Origin: Microbacterium rhizosphaerae
Lineage (GTDB): Bacteria > Actinomycetota > Actinomycetes > Actinomycetales > Microbacteriaceae
Direction of reading: 5' to 3'
DNA length: 64,000 nucleotides
Assembly: GCF_034120055.1 (NCBI RefSeq)
Contig: NZ_CP139368.1
Span: forward strand, 2,046,001 to 2,110,000
The notes beneath the pieces are model-generated. The model was not told the DNA's origin, did no database searches, and saw only the letters and a program-made list of their open reading frames with translations. Below, one piece after another: positions 17,554 to 26,784 of the stretch. The stretch's first letter is position 1; every line of letters starts with the position of its first letter. The position numbers were made by a program, and so were the translations under genes.

Positions 17554-18470
17554 GCATTGCCTTCCGAGAGCAGGGCGGCCGCGGCATCCAGATCATCCGG
17601 CGTCTTGACGGCGACCGAGGGGACTCCGCGCAGCGCGCGCTTGGCGAGACCCACGAGGGTGCCCGCGGGGGAGAATTCGATGATGCCGCTCACACCCGCC
17701 TGAGCGAAACCCTCCATGCACAGGTCCCAGCGCACGGGCGACGCGACCTGGCCGACGAGGAGGTCGAGCGCGCGGCGCCCGTTGTCGACGATCGACCCGT
17801 CGCTGTTCGTCCACAGTGTCAGCTGCGGGTCGAAGGCGTCCGTTTCCACTGCGGCGTCGCGCAGCGTCTCGACCGCCGGCGCCATGAAGCTCGTGTGGAA
17901 GGCGCCCGCGACCTGCAGCGGGATGACGCGCGTGCCCGCGACCGGCTGCTCGGCAAGGGCGGCGAGCGCGCCGAGGCCGCCCGCCGCGACGATCTGGCCG
18001 CCGCCGTTGTAGTTCGCCGGCGTGAGTCCGAGCTCGGCGAGGCGGGCCACGACCGACTCCTGGTCTCCGCCGACGACCGCGCTCATCCCGCTGTCCTCGA
18101 CGGCCGCCGCATCCGCCATCGCCCGCCCGCGGATGCCGACGAGCCGCATCGCGTCGTCCGGGGAGAGCACACCCGCCGCGGCCAGGGCGGCGAGCTCGCC
18201 GACCGAGTGCCCCGCGACGCCCGACGGCGTCACGGATGTCCGCTCGCCGAGGGCGCCCCACGACAGGAGGCTCGCGGCCACGATGAGCGGCTGGGCGACG
18301 CTCGTGTCCCGGATGTCGTCGGCGTCCCACTCCGTGCCGGCGGCGACGAGGTCGACCTGTGCATGGTCCGAGAAGACCTCGAGGCGCTCGCGTGCCCCCT
18401 CCAGCTCGAGCCAGGGGGAGAGGAAGCCGGGGGTCTGGGAGCCCTGTCCGGGGAAGACGGCGACGATCAC
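17550..18470 (-). CDS. fabD: malonyl-CoA:ACP transacylase
   Basis: Loads malonate onto ACP; 306 residues. It has the GQGSQ motif near the N-terminus and the nucleophile motif GHSVGEL; the QxxR-type region and catalytic His lie in the GAFHTSFM segment. The start is GTG at 18470 with GGATGG as Shine-Dalgarno. It is the first fab structural gene and lies 88 bp after the regulator fasR. Confidence 0.96.
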   Translation of the reverse strand: MIVAVFPGQGSQTPGFLSPWLELEGARERLEVFSDHAQVDLVAAGTEWDADDIRDTSVAQPLIVAASLLSWGALGERTSVTPSGVAGHSVGELAALAAAGVLSPDDAMRLVGIRGRAMADAAAVEDSGMSAVVGGDQESVVARLAELGLTPANYNGGGQIVAAGGLGALAALAEQPVAGTRVIPLQVAGAFHTSFMAPAVETLRDAAVETDAFDPQLTLWTNSDGSIVDNGRRALDLLVGQVASPVRWDLCMEGFAQAGVSGIIEFSPAGTLVGLAKRALRGVPSVAVKTPDDLDAAAALLSEGNA

Positions 18471-18558
18471 CTCACCATCCTGTCAAGGATTGCGGGCGTC
18501 GGCTGGCTATCGGGTCACAAGAATCCTGGAGTCGTTTGTGCTGATTCCACAGAAACGG

Positions 18559-19755
18559 TCAGCGCAGACGCCGGTTCGCCGGAGGCCGTCGACGCACGCC
18601 GTCGGCCCCGACCGCACCCAGGATGAGTGCGGTCTGGAGGATGAGCGCCTCCCGGGGACCCGTGGCATCCCACCCGATGACCTCCGACACGCGCTTCAGG
18701 CGGTAGCGGACGGTGTTCGGGTGCACGAACAGCTCGCGTGCCGTCGCCTCGAGCGAGCGGCCGTTGTCCAGATAGCTCCACAGGGTCGCCACGAGGTCCG
18801 GGCTGTGGTCCTTGAGCGGCCGGTAGACCTTCTCGACGAGGGTCTGCTTGGCCAGCGGGTCTCCAGCGAGGGCGCGCTCGGGGAGGAGGTCGTCCGCCTC
18901 GACCGGCCGCGGCGCCGAGCGCCACGCCTGCGACACCGCGAAGCCGGCGAGCGCGGCGCGCGCGCTCTGGCTCGCGTCGACGAGCGCCGGCACGGTCGGG
19001 CCGAGGACGAGGTGTCCGGGGCCGAAGCCCGGCTCGAGCTGCTTGGCGATGTCGGTGAAGGGAAGGTCGATGATCTCCTCGCCCGTACGCGCCGGCGGCT
19101 CGGAGCGCCCGATGACGAGCACGAGCCGCGACCCGTGCACGCCGATGAGGACATCCACGCCGAGCTTGCGGGCCGTGCGGCGCACCTGGTCGATGTCGAA
19201 CTGGTGGGGTGTCGTGCCGACGAGCACGGCCACCTCGCCGTGGCCGTGCCATCCCAGCGCCGCGATCCGGCTCGGCAGCTCCTCGTCGGCCTCGCCCGTC
19301 AGGATGGAGTCGACGACGAGGGCCTCGAGCCGCGCGTCCCACAGGCCGCGCGCCTCCGCAGCGCGGGCGTACACGTCGGCAGCCGCGAAGGCGACCTCGC
19401 GCGAGTAGAGCAGGATCGCCTCGCGCAGCTGCTCGCCCTTGCCCGTGACCCGTTCCTCGGTGATCTCCACCGTGACTCGGATGAGCTGGAGCGTCTGGGT
19501 GAGGCTGACACTGCGCAGCAGCTCACGCGGAGCGGCGGCGAAGATGTCCGCGGCGATCCACGGCGTCGAGGCCGGGTCGTCGTACCACTGGATGAAGGAC
19601 GTGATGCCGGCCTGAGCCACCAGCCCGACGGCGGACCGTCGGGCCGGTGGCATCTCGGCGTACCACGGGAGCGTGTCCTCCAGACGCTTGATGGTGGCCG
19701 TCGCCAGGTCGCCCGCGATGCGTCGCAGCCAGGCGAGCGTCTCGGCCTTGTCCAT
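18559..19755 (-). CDS. fasR: PucR-family regulator of fatty-acid synthesis (FasR-like)
   Basis: A 398-residue transcription factor with a C-terminal PucR-type helix-turn-helix. The visible core is SLEATARELFVHPNTVRYRL followed by KRVSEVIGWD. The N-terminal two thirds form the GGDEF-like/PucR sensory region. In Streptomyces a homologue in the same position, upstream of fabD, activates the fab operon (established for FasR). Here it precedes fabD by 88 bp on the same strand. ATG at 19755 is used; an in-frame GTG at 19776 with GGGGAG upstream is an alternative. It follows the end of aceE by only 28 bp, so read-through from aceE is likely. Confidence 0.85.
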   Translation of the reverse strand: MDKAETLAWLRRIAGDLATATIKRLEDTLPWYAEMPPARRSAVGLVAQAGITSFIQWYDDPASTPWIAADIFAAAPRELLRSVSLTQTLQLIRVTVEITEERVTGKGEQLREAILLYSREVAFAAADVYARAAEARGLWDARLEALVVDSILTGEADEELPSRIAALGWHGHGEVAVLVGTTPHQFDIDQVRRTARKLGVDVLIGVHGSRLVLVIGRSEPPARTGEEIIDLPFTDIAKQLEPGFGPGHLVLGPTVPALVDASQSARAALAGFAVSQAWRSAPRPVEADDLLPERALAGDPLAKQTLVEKVYRPLKDHSPDLVATLWSYLDNGRSLEATARELFVHPNTVRYRLKRVSEVIGWDATGPREALILQTALILGAVGADGVRRRPPANRRLR

Positions 19756-19783
19756 CGTCGGCGTACCGGCGCTCACAGGCGGG

Positions 19784-22510
19784 TCAGCTCTCCCCGCCGG
19801 CATTCCCGCTGGTGCCCGCGTTGACGTCGTGCAGGCGGTACTTCTCGATCGCCTGGGCCGAGAGGCCCGCGTCGACCACGCCGTCGTCGGCGAGCGCCTG
19901 GAGCGTCCGCACGACGATCGACGGTCCGTCGATCTTGAACCAGCGCCGGGCGGCCGCACGCGTGTCGGAGAACCCGAAGTAATCCGCACCGAGCGTCACG
20001 TAGCGGTTCGGCACCCACGGACGGATCTGGTCCTGCACCGCGTGCATGAAGTCGCTGACGGCGACGACCGGTCCCTCGGCTCCCCGCAGCTTCTCGGTCA
20101 GGTACGCCGTGCGGCGCTCCTCGCCCGGGTGCAGGAAGTTGTGGTCGTCGGCGTCCAGGCCGTCGCGGCGCAGCTCGGTCCACGAGGTGACCGACCACAC
20201 GTCGGCGACGACGCCCCAGTCGTCCTTCAGGAGCTTCTGCGCCTCGAGCGCCCACGGCACGCCGACGCCCGATGCGAACAGCTGGGCGCGAGGACCCTCG
20301 CCTTCGCCGGTCGAGATGCGGTGGATGCCACGGACGATACCGTCGACGTCCACGCCCTCCGGCTCCGCCGGCTGGACCATCGGCTCGTTGTACACCGTGA
20401 GGTAGTACATGACGTTGGGGTCGGGGTGCTGTCCGCCGTACATGCGGTCGAGGCCCGAGCGCACGATGTGGGCGATCTCGTAGCCGTAGGCGGGGTCGTA
20501 CGACACCGTCGCCGGATTGGTGGAGGCGAGCAGCTGCGAATGCCCGTCGGCATGCTGCAGGCCCTCGCCGGTGAGCGTCGTGCGGCCCGCGGTCGCGCCG
20601 ATCACGAAGCCGCGCGCCATCTGGTCGCCTGCCGCCCACTGCGCGTCACCCGTGCGCTGGAAGCCGAACATCGAGTAGAAGACGTAGACCGGGATCAGCG
20701 GCTCGCCGTGCGTCGAGTACGAAGTGCCGGCAGCGGTGAACGCCGCGACCGCGCCGGCCTCGTTGATGCCGACGTGGACGATCTGGCCCTGCGGGCTCTC
20801 CTTGTACGCCAGGAGCAGCTCGCGGTCGACCGACGTGTAGTGCTGGCCGTGCGGGTTGTAGATCTTCGCCGTCGGGAAGAAGGCGTCGATGCCGAACGTG
20901 CGCGCCTCGTCCGGGATGATCGGCACGATCCGGTTGCCGAAGTCCTTCGCACGCAGGAGGTCCTTCAGCAGTCGCACGAAGGCCATCGTGGTGGCGATCT
21001 CCTGCGTGCCCGAGCCCTTGCGCGGGATGGCGTAGGCGCTCTCGTCCGGGAGGGTGATCGGGACGTGCGTCGACCGCCGCTCGGGCACGAAGCCGCCCAG
21101 GGCGCGGCGGCGCTCGAGCATGTACTGGATGGTCTCGTCCTGTGCGCCGGGGTTGAAGTACGGCGGCTGGTAGGGGTTCTCCTCGAGCTGCGCGTCCGTG
21201 ACCGGGATGTGCATCGCGTCGCGGAAGTGCTTCAGGTCGTCCAGGGTCATCTTCTTCATCTGGTGCGTCGCATTGCGCCCCTCGAAGTGCGGACCGAGGC
21301 CGTAGCCCTTGATCGTCTTCGCGATGATGACGGTCGGCTGACCCTTGTGCTCCAAGGCGGCCTTGAACGCCGCGTACACCTTGCGGTAGTCGTGACCGCC
21401 GCGCTTGAGGTTCCAGATCTGCTCGTCGCTGTAGTCCTTGACCAGGGCGAGCGCACGCTCGTCGCGGCCGAAGAAGTTCTCCCGGACGTACGCGCCGTTC
21501 TCGGCCTTGTACGTCTGGTAGTCGCCGTCGGGCGTGACGTTCATGAGGTTCAGGAGCGCGCCGTCGGTGTCGCGGGCGAGCAGGTCGTCCCACTCGCGGC
21601 CCCACACGACCTTGATGACATTCCAGCCCGCGCCGCGGAAGAAGCTCTCGAGCTCCTGGATGATCTTGCCGTTGCCGCGCACGGGCCCGTCTAGGCGCTG
21701 GAGGTTCGCGTTGACGACGAAGGTGAGGTTGTCGAGCCCCTCGTTCGCGGCCACCTGCAGCTGACCGCGGCTCTCGACCTCGTCCATCTCGCCGTCTCCG
21801 AGGAACGCCCAGACGTGCGCGTCGGAGACGTCCTTGATGCCGCGGTTGGTGAGGTACTTGTTCGACATCGCCTGGTAGATGGCGTTGATGGGGCCGAGAC
21901 CCATCGACACCGTCGGGAACTGCCAATAGTCCTGCATGAGGCGCGGGTGCGGGTAGGAGGGCAGGCCGTTCGGCGCGTGCGACTTCTCCTGGCGGAAGCC
22001 GTCGAGCTGCGCCTCGGTCAGGCGTCCCTCGAGGAACGAGCGCGCGTAGATGCCGGGGGAGGCGTGGCCTTGGATGAAGATCTGGTCGCCGCCGGAAGGG
22101 TGGTCCTGGCCGCGGAAGAAGTGGTTGAAGCCCACCTCGTAGAGGGCCGCGGAGGATGCATACGTCGAGATGTGCCCGCCGACCCCGATGCCCGGTCGCT
22201 GTGCGCGGTGCACCGTGATGGCCGCATTCCAGCGGATCCACGCGCGGTAGCGGCGCTCGATCTCCTCGTCGCCGGGGAACTCCGGTTCGTTCTCGGGGGC
22301 GATCGTGTTGATGTAGTCCGTGGTCGGAACCATCGGCACGCCCAGGTGGAGCTCGCGCGAGGTGGACAGCAGACTCAGCATGATCTCGCGCCCGCGCTCG
22401 TGGCCCTTGGCTGCGACGAGCTGCTGGAGCGACTCCTGCCACTCCGACGTCTCTTCGGGGTCGCTGTCGAGGGGCTCCTGGGAGTAGGGATCCTGATCGT
22501 GGACAGTCAC
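19784..22510 (-). CDS. aceE: pyruvate dehydrogenase E1 component, homodimeric
   Basis: The homodimeric thiamine-diphosphate E1 of the pyruvate dehydrogenase complex, 908 residues. It decarboxylates pyruvate and acetylates the lipoyl group of E2. Seen are [21 protein letters not shown], the ThDP motif beginning GDGEMDE, and the transketolase-type second half with GINEAGAV and [13 protein letters not shown] at 22510 follows GAAAGGTCACCC, a suitable Shine-Dalgarno; the longer frame upstream runs into the tRNA region and is not used. The E2 (sucB) and E3 (lpdA) genes are 15 kb away, as usual in actinobacteria. Confidence 0.96.
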   Translation of the reverse strand: MTVHDQDPYSQEPLDSDPEETSEWQESLQQLVAAKGHERGREIMLSLLSTSRELHLGVPMVPTTDYINTIAPENEPEFPGDEEIERRYRAWIRWNAAITVHRAQRPGIGVGGHISTYASSAALYEVGFNHFFRGQDHPSGGDQIFIQGHASPGIYARSFLEGRLTEAQLDGFRQEKSHAPNGLPSYPHPRLMQDYWQFPTVSMGLGPINAIYQAMSNKYLTNRGIKDVSDAHVWAFLGDGEMDEVESRGQLQVAANEGLDNLTFVVNANLQRLDGPVRGNGKIIQELESFFRGAGWNVIKVVWGREWDDLLARDTDGALLNLMNVTPDGDYQTYKAENGAYVRENFFGRDERALALVKDYSDEQIWNLKRGGHDYRKVYAAFKAALEHKGQPTVIIAKTIKGYGLGPHFEGRNATHQMKKMTLDDLKHFRDAMHIPVTDAQLEENPYQPPYFNPGAQDETIQYMLERRRALGGFVPERRSTHVPITLPDESAYAIPRKGSGTQEIATTMAFVRLLKDLLRAKDFGNRIVPIIPDEARTFGIDAFFPTAKIYNPHGQHYTSVDRELLLAYKESPQGQIVHVGINEAGAVAAFTAAGTSYSTHGEPLIPVYVFYSMFGFQRTGDAQWAAGDQMARGFVIGATAGRTTLTGEGLQHADGHSQLLASTNPATVSYDPAYGYEIAHIVRSGLDRMYGGQHPDPNVMYYLTVYNEPMVQPAEPEGVDVDGIVRGIHRISTGEGEGPRAQLFASGVGVPWALEAQKLLKDDWGVVADVWSVTSWTELRRDGLDADDHNFLHPGEERRTAYLTEKLRGAEGPVVAVSDFMHAVQDQIRPWVPNRYVTLGADYFGFSDTRAAARRWFKIDGPSIVVRTLQALADDGVVDAGLSAQAIEKYRLHDVNAGTSGNAGGES

Positions 22511-22653
22511 GGGTGACCTTTCGTCGACTGGCAGATCGTGCCAGGGGTGATCTTTGCGGCGGGGTCCGGGTTGTACGGTCTCGACAAACACCGCATCAAT
22601 CAGCCTACCCAGTACCGATGCCGCCCGGATCTCGCCGCATAGACTGACGTCGA

Positions 22654-22726
22654 GGACTTGTAGCTCAGTTGGTAGAGCGCCACGTTTACACCGTGGATGT
22701 CGTCGGTTCGAGCCCGGCCGGGTCCA
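22654..22726 (+). tRNA. tRNA-Val (UAC)
   Basis: A 73-nt cloverleaf: acceptor GGACTTG/CGGGTCC with two G-U pairs, anticodon stem CCACG-TTTACAC-CGTGG giving anticodon TAC, T-arm GTCGG-TTCGAGC-CCGGC, discriminator A. CCA is not encoded. The next gene starts after one intervening C. Confidence 0.95.
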
Positions 22727-22727
22727 C

Positions 22728-23459
22728 GTGAACGCCAGCCCTGCCGACCAGCGCCGTCTCCTCGAGCTCGCGGAGCTCGATGTCCGCATCCGTCAGGCCG
22801 AGACGGCACGGACGTCCCCGCCGCAGGCGACCCGCGTGCAAGAGCTGATCGCGCAGCGGCAGACGCTCTCTCAGGAGCTGTCCGCCCGCCTGGGCGTCCG
22901 CGACGACGCGACGGCGGAGCTCAAGCGCATCGAGGCCGACGTGGCGGTGGTCGACGCCCGAGCGGCTCGCGACAACGAGCGCCTGCGCACGGTCTCCCAG
23001 CCGAAGGATGCCCAGGGCCTGGAGAGCGAGCTCGCCTCGCTCGCTCGCCGCAAGAGCGATCTGGAGGACGCCGAGCTCGAGGTGATGGAGCGACTGGAGA
23101 CGGCCAACCGCGCGGTCGACGAGCAGGAGGCGCTCATCGCCGAGACGAACGCCGAGGGCTCGTCGCTGTCCGCGGCCGCGAAGGAGCACATCGCCGAGGC
23201 GACGGCTCGGCTCGAGGCATCCACCCGCGATCGCACAGCGGTCGTCACGACGCTTCCCGCCGACCTCGTCGCGCTCTACGACAAGCTCCGCGCGCGCAGC
23301 GCAGGTGCGGCGCTGCTGCGTCGTCAGACCTGCGAGGGGTGCCGGATGGTGCTCTCGGGCACCGATCTCGCCACCCTCCGGCAGACCGCCGAGGACGTCG
23401 TGGCCACCTGCCCGGAATGCGGCTGCATCCTCGTGCGCACCGAGGAATCGGGGCTCTGA
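22728..23459 (+). CDS. coiled-coil zinc-ribbon protein (CT398/DUF164-like)
   Basis: A 243-residue protein with a long antiparallel coiled coil (about residues 10-190, rich in Glu, Ala, Leu and Arg) and a C-terminal four-cysteine zinc ribbon (CEGCR ... CPECGC). This matches the bacterial CT398-like zinc-ribbon family, of which members bind RNA or act near secretion and polymerase machinery; the role here is unknown. GTG at 22728 begins one base after the tRNA-Val discriminator, so no Shine-Dalgarno outside the tRNA is possible. No usable start lies upstream in frame. Confidence 0.85.
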   Translation: MNASPADQRRLLELAELDVRIRQAETARTSPPQATRVQELIAQRQTLSQELSARLGVRDDATAELKRIEADVAVVDARAARDNERLRTVSQPKDAQGLESELASLARRKSDLEDAELEVMERLETANRAVDEQEALIAETNAEGSSLSAAAKEHIAEATARLEASTRDRTAVVTTLPADLVALYDKLRARSAGAALLRRQTCEGCRMVLSGTDLATLRQTAEDVVATCPECGCILVRTEESGL

Positions 23460-25177
23460 GCCCCTCCGCAGACCCGCTGCCGCCGGCCTGGATCGTCGTC
23501 GGCCGCGAGGACGCGCGCATCGTCGCCGTCCGTCTCGACGCGCACGGCGGCCAGCTCTCGCGCACGTCGATCCCGTCCGAGGAGCTGGCGTCGCTCATCG
23601 CGGACGAGGATGCCGGGACGCGCTGGGTCTGGCACGACACGCCGGCGTGGTACCCGCAGCTTCTCGCCGCAGGGGTGCGGGTCGCGCGCGTCCACGACCT
23701 CCGGCTGTGCCACGCGATCCTGCGCGACAGCGCGACCGTGGTCGACGACGGCGGGCTCCGCGCGGCGACGGAATGGGATGCGGCCGCCGTCGTCGAACCG
23801 GCCCCGGCCGCCTTGTTCGAGCTCGATGCGGGAGCGGCGGGACCGCCGGACGACATCGCATCCGCCCTCGCCGAGTTCGCCCGCCAGCGCGCCGCACTCG
23901 ACGCAGCGGACGACCGCGGCCGCCTGCGGCTGCTGCTCGCGGCCGAGTCCGCAGGCGCCCTCATCGCCGTCGAGATGCGCACGGCGGGCCTGCCGTGGGA
24001 CCCGGCCGAGCACGACCGCCTCCTCAGCGAGTTCCTCGGTACGCGCCCGGCGGCCGGAGGGATGCCGGTCCGGATGCAGCAGCTGGCCGACGAGGTGCGG
24101 GCCGAGCTGGGCGACCCCGCCGCGAGCCTCGACTCGCAGCCGAAGCTGCTCCGCGCGCTCCACCGCGTCGGCATCCTGGCCGAGTCGACCAGTCGCTGGG
24201 AACTCGTGCGCTACGAGCATCCCGTCATCGAGCCGCTGATCCAGTACAAGCGGCTCGCACGCCTGTACGCCGCGAACGGCTGGGGGTGGCTGGCCGAGTG
24301 GGTGCACGGGGGGCGGTTCCGGCCCGTGTACGTCCCGGCCGGCGTCGTCACCGGCCGATGGGCGTCATCCGGCGGGGGAGCGCTGCAGATCCCGCGGCAG
24401 CTGCGCCCCGCCGTCTGCGCGGACCCCGGATGGGCTCTCGTGGTGGCGGACGTCGCACAGCTCGAGCCGCGGGTGCTCGCGGCGATGTCGGGGGATGCGG
24501 CGCTCGCGCGCGCCGCCCGCGGGCAGGACCTCTACGCGGGCATCGTCGACAGCGGTGCCGTGCCGACGCGTGCCGAGGCGAAGGTGGCGATCCTCGGGGC
24601 GATGTACGGAGCGACGACGGGTGACAGCGGACGGCTCCTGCCCGCGCTGCGCCGCACCTACCCGCGCGCCATGGCCCTCGTCGACGACGCGGCCCGGGTG
24701 GGGGAGCAGGGAGGTGTCGTCTCGACGTGGCTCGGACGGACCTCGCCCACCACGTCGGCGGGATGGCGAGACACCCAGGCCGCCGCCGCGGAGCCCGACG
24801 CATCCGGTGCCGACGAAGCGCGCGCCCGTCGGCGCGCGGCGGATCGCGGTCGCTTCACCCGCAACTTCGTCGTGCAGGGCACCGCGGCCGAGTGGGCGCT
24901 GGTCTGGCTCGCCGACCTCCGTACCCGGCTCGCCGCGATGGATCCGGTCGACGAGGATCGGGGGGCGCCGGCATCCGGTCCGGTCTTCTCCACACGGCCT
25001 CATCTCGCCTTCTTCCTGCACGACGAGATCATCGTCCACACGCCCCTCGCGCGGGCGGACGAGGTCGCGGAGGCGGTTCGGGATGCTGCGGCATCCGCCG
25101 CCCGCCTGCTGTTCGGCAGGTTCCCGGTCGATTTCCCGCTCGACCTGCGCATCGCGCAGACCGCGGCCAAGGACTGA
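23456..25177 (+). CDS. bifunctional 3'-5' exonuclease/DNA polymerase A-like protein
   Basis: A compact PolA-like protein of about 573 residues known in many actinobacteria. The palm motifs are recognisable: motif A as VVADVAQLEPRVLAAMSGD, motif B region AKVAILGAMYGATTG, and motif C FFLHDEIIVH. The N-terminal exonuclease-like part is short and I cannot see the full set of acidic exonuclease residues. It is distinct from the main PolA. The start is uncertain: CTG at 23456 overlaps the preceding TGA (CTGA), ATG at 23417 would overlap more. It probably shares the transcript with tRNA-Val and the zinc-ribbon gene. Confidence 0.82.
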   Translation: MSPSADPLPPAWIVVGREDARIVAVRLDAHGGQLSRTSIPSEELASLIADEDAGTRWVWHDTPAWYPQLLAAGVRVARVHDLRLCHAILRDSATVVDDGGLRAATEWDAAAVVEPAPAALFELDAGAAGPPDDIASALAEFARQRAALDAADDRGRLRLLLAAESAGALIAVEMRTAGLPWDPAEHDRLLSEFLGTRPAAGGMPVRMQQLADEVRAELGDPAASLDSQPKLLRALHRVGILAESTSRWELVRYEHPVIEPLIQYKRLARLYAANGWGWLAEWVHGGRFRPVYVPAGVVTGRWASSGGGALQIPRQLRPAVCADPGWALVVADVAQLEPRVLAAMSGDAALARAARGQDLYAGIVDSGAVPTRAEAKVAILGAMYGATTGDSGRLLPALRRTYPRAMALVDDAARVGEQGGVVSTWLGRTSPTTSAGWRDTQAAAAEPDASGADEARARRRAADRGRFTRNFVVQGTAAEWALVWLADLRTRLAAMDPVDEDRGAPASGPVFSTRPHLAFFLHDEIIVHTPLARADEVAEAVRDAAASAARLLFGRFPVDFPLDLRIAQTAAKD

Positions 25178-25200
25178 CAGACCGGCCCGTAGAATCGAAG

Positions 25201-25570
25201 GGCGAATGGGTCGGCCGGACGGTCGCGTCGCGAGGGTACTCGCGCCGAGGAACGTCCGGGCTCCACAGGGCAGGGCGGTGGGTAACACCCACCCGGAGCA
25301 ATCCGCGAGACAGTGCCACAGAGAGCAGACCGCCTCGGCTCGGCCGAGGTAAGGGTGAAAGGGCGGTGTAAGAGACCACCGGGGTCGTGGTGACACGATC
25401 CGCACGGCAAACCTCGCCCGGAGCAAGGCCAGACAGGGGATGATGACGCGGCCCGCCGAGTCCCCGGGTAGGCCGCTGGAGCGGCACGGCAACGTGTCGC
25501 CGAGAGAGATGACCGTCGAAGGGGCTCCGGCCCCGGAACAGAACCCGGCGTACAGGCCGGCCCATTCGCC
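25201..25570 (+). ncRNA. rnpB: RNase P RNA (type A)
   Basis: About 370 nt bounded by pairing ends GGCGAATGGG and CCCATTCGCC. It contains the conserved GAGGAACGTCCGGGCTCC box near the 5' end, GGTAAGGGTGAAAGGG in the middle and the 3' ACAGAACCCGGCGTACAGG box. This is the catalytic RNA that matures tRNA 5' ends. Confidence 0.96.
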
Positions 25571-25737
25571 TCAGTCGGCGGCCAGAGCCGCGGCGCGGTG
25601 CTTGTCTGTCGCGGGGTTCCCCCGCGAGTTCGTGGCCGGAGGTTCAGTCGGCGGCCAGAGCCGCGGCGCGGTGCTTGTCTGTCGCGGGGTTTCCCCGCGA
25701 GTTCGTGGCCGGAGGTTCAGTCGGCGGCCAGAGCCGC
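25571..25737. repeat. 73-bp tandem duplication of the ppgK 3' end
   Basis: Two copies (25571-25643 and 25644-25716) plus the start of a third (25717-25737), which is the genuine ppgK 3' end. Each unit carries the last seven ppgK codons with stop and a hairpin TCGCGGGG-TTC/TTT-CCCCGCGA. The only difference noticed between full copies is one base in the hairpin loop. Confidence 0.85.
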
Positions 25738-26478
25738 CGCCCCTATGATCCCGGCATTGTTCCGATGCTTCGCCGGGACGATCGGGGTCTTCAGCGTGAG
25801 CAGGGGCAGGAAACGCTCGGGGTTCTTGGAGACGCCGCCGCCCACGACGAACAGGTCGGGGCTGAACAGGAACTCCAGGTAGTCGTAATACCACTGGAGG
25901 CGCTCCGCCCAGTCCTCCCAGGACAGATCGGCGCGCTCCTTGGCCGAGACGGAGGCGTAGCTCTCGGCATCCCCGCCGTGGTCCGCGCGCTGGAGGTGTC
26001 CGAGCTCGGAGTTCGGCACGAGCAGGCCGTTGTAGATCATGGCCGAGCCGATGCCCGTGCCGAGCGTCGTGAGGATCGTGAGCCCCTTCGCGCCCTTGGC
26101 GGCGCCGTAGCGGACCTCGGCGACCCCGGCGACGTCGGCGTCGTTCGCGAAGTGGATGCGACGCCCCAGGCCCTTCTCGAAGAACGTCTCCGCCGCGAAA
26201 CCGATCCACTCGTGCGACACGTTCGCGGCCGATAGCGTGCGCCCGTCCTTGACGATCGCCGGGAACGCCACGCCGAGGGGCACGGAGGAGTCGACCACTC
26301 CGAGCGTCTTGACGACCTCGTGAACGGCGGCGAGAACATCGTCCGGACGTGCGCCCTCCGGCGTCGACACGCGCACGCGGTCGCTGACCAGCTCGCCCTT
26401 GGTGAGATCGACGAGACCCGACTTGATCCCCGTTCCGCCGATGTCCACGCCCACCGCGAGAGTCGCCTTCGCTGCCAT
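25717..26478 (-). CDS. ppgK: polyphosphate glucokinase
   Basis: A ROK-family kinase of 253 residues that phosphorylates glucose with polyphosphate (or ATP) as donor, typical of actinobacteria. It shows the N-terminal phosphate loop VGVDIGGTGIKSG, the catalytic Asp in HFANDADVAGVAE, TLGTGIGSAM and the C-terminal VVGGGVSKNPE. ATG at 26478 is preferred because TAGGCT lies six bases upstream; a GTG at 26484 would touch the hexamer. The 3' end is duplicated downstream as a 73-bp tandem repeat. Confidence 0.95.
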   Translation of the reverse strand: MAAKATLAVGVDIGGTGIKSGLVDLTKGELVSDRVRVSTPEGARPDDVLAAVHEVVKTLGVVDSSVPLGVAFPAIVKDGRTLSAANVSHEWIGFAAETFFEKGLGRRIHFANDADVAGVAEVRYGAAKGAKGLTILTTLGTGIGSAMIYNGLLVPNSELGHLQRADHGGDAESYASVSAKERADLSWEDWAERLQWYYDYLEFLFSPDLFVVGGGVSKNPERFLPLLTLKTPIVPAKHRNNAGIIGAAALAAD

Positions 26479-26484
26479 GGCCAC

Positions 26485-26490
26485 AGCCTA
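26485..26490 (-). promoter_or_regulatory. -10 hexamer of ppgK
   Basis: TAGGCT six bases before the ATG at 26478. It decides between the two possible starts. Confidence 0.5.
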
Positions 26491-26554
26491 TCCAGAGGCA
26501 CTCGCGGGGTCGCTAGGATCGAGCACACGGACACGGTGCACGAGGGAGGACGTC

Positions 26555-26740
26555 ATGACCAGCGGAACTTTCGACGGCGACGAGAAGTACTGGTACAACC
26601 TCAAGACCGGTGACGTCGAATTCGGGTACAAGACGCCCGCGCCCGACCGGGCGGGCCCCTTCGACACGGCGGAGGAAGCCGCGCGAGCACCCGAGATCAT
26701 CAAGCGACGCTCCCAGGAATGGGCCGACGAGGACGACTGA
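26555..26740 (+). CDS. SPOR-like small protein
   Basis: A 61-residue protein of the small actinobacterial SPOR-domain-like family: KYWYNLKTGDVEFG, then PFDTAEEAARAPEIIKRRSQEWADED. Its role is unknown. The strong Shine-Dalgarno GAGGGAGGA precedes the ATG. It lies 44 bp before glnA2 on the same strand and may share its transcript. Confidence 0.88.
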   Translation: MTSGTFDGDEKYWYNLKTGDVEFGYKTPAPDRAGPFDTAEEAARAPEIIKRRSQEWADEDD

Positions 26741-26784
26741 CCGCCGGATCGGCGCCCGCCGGCCGGACGTGGGGAGAGGCATAG

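Noticed and set aside
18471..18558. fab operon promoter between fasR and fabD
   Set aside because: TTGTGA and CGCAAT are present on the minus strand but about 20 bp apart; not convincing enough to list.
25571..25737. CRISPR array
   Set aside because: Units are directly adjacent without spacers and derive from the ppgK end.
25440..25748. Open frame across the rnpB 3' end and the tandem repeats
   Set aside because: The RNA gene is clear from its conserved boxes and pairing ends; the frame is open only because of the repeat.
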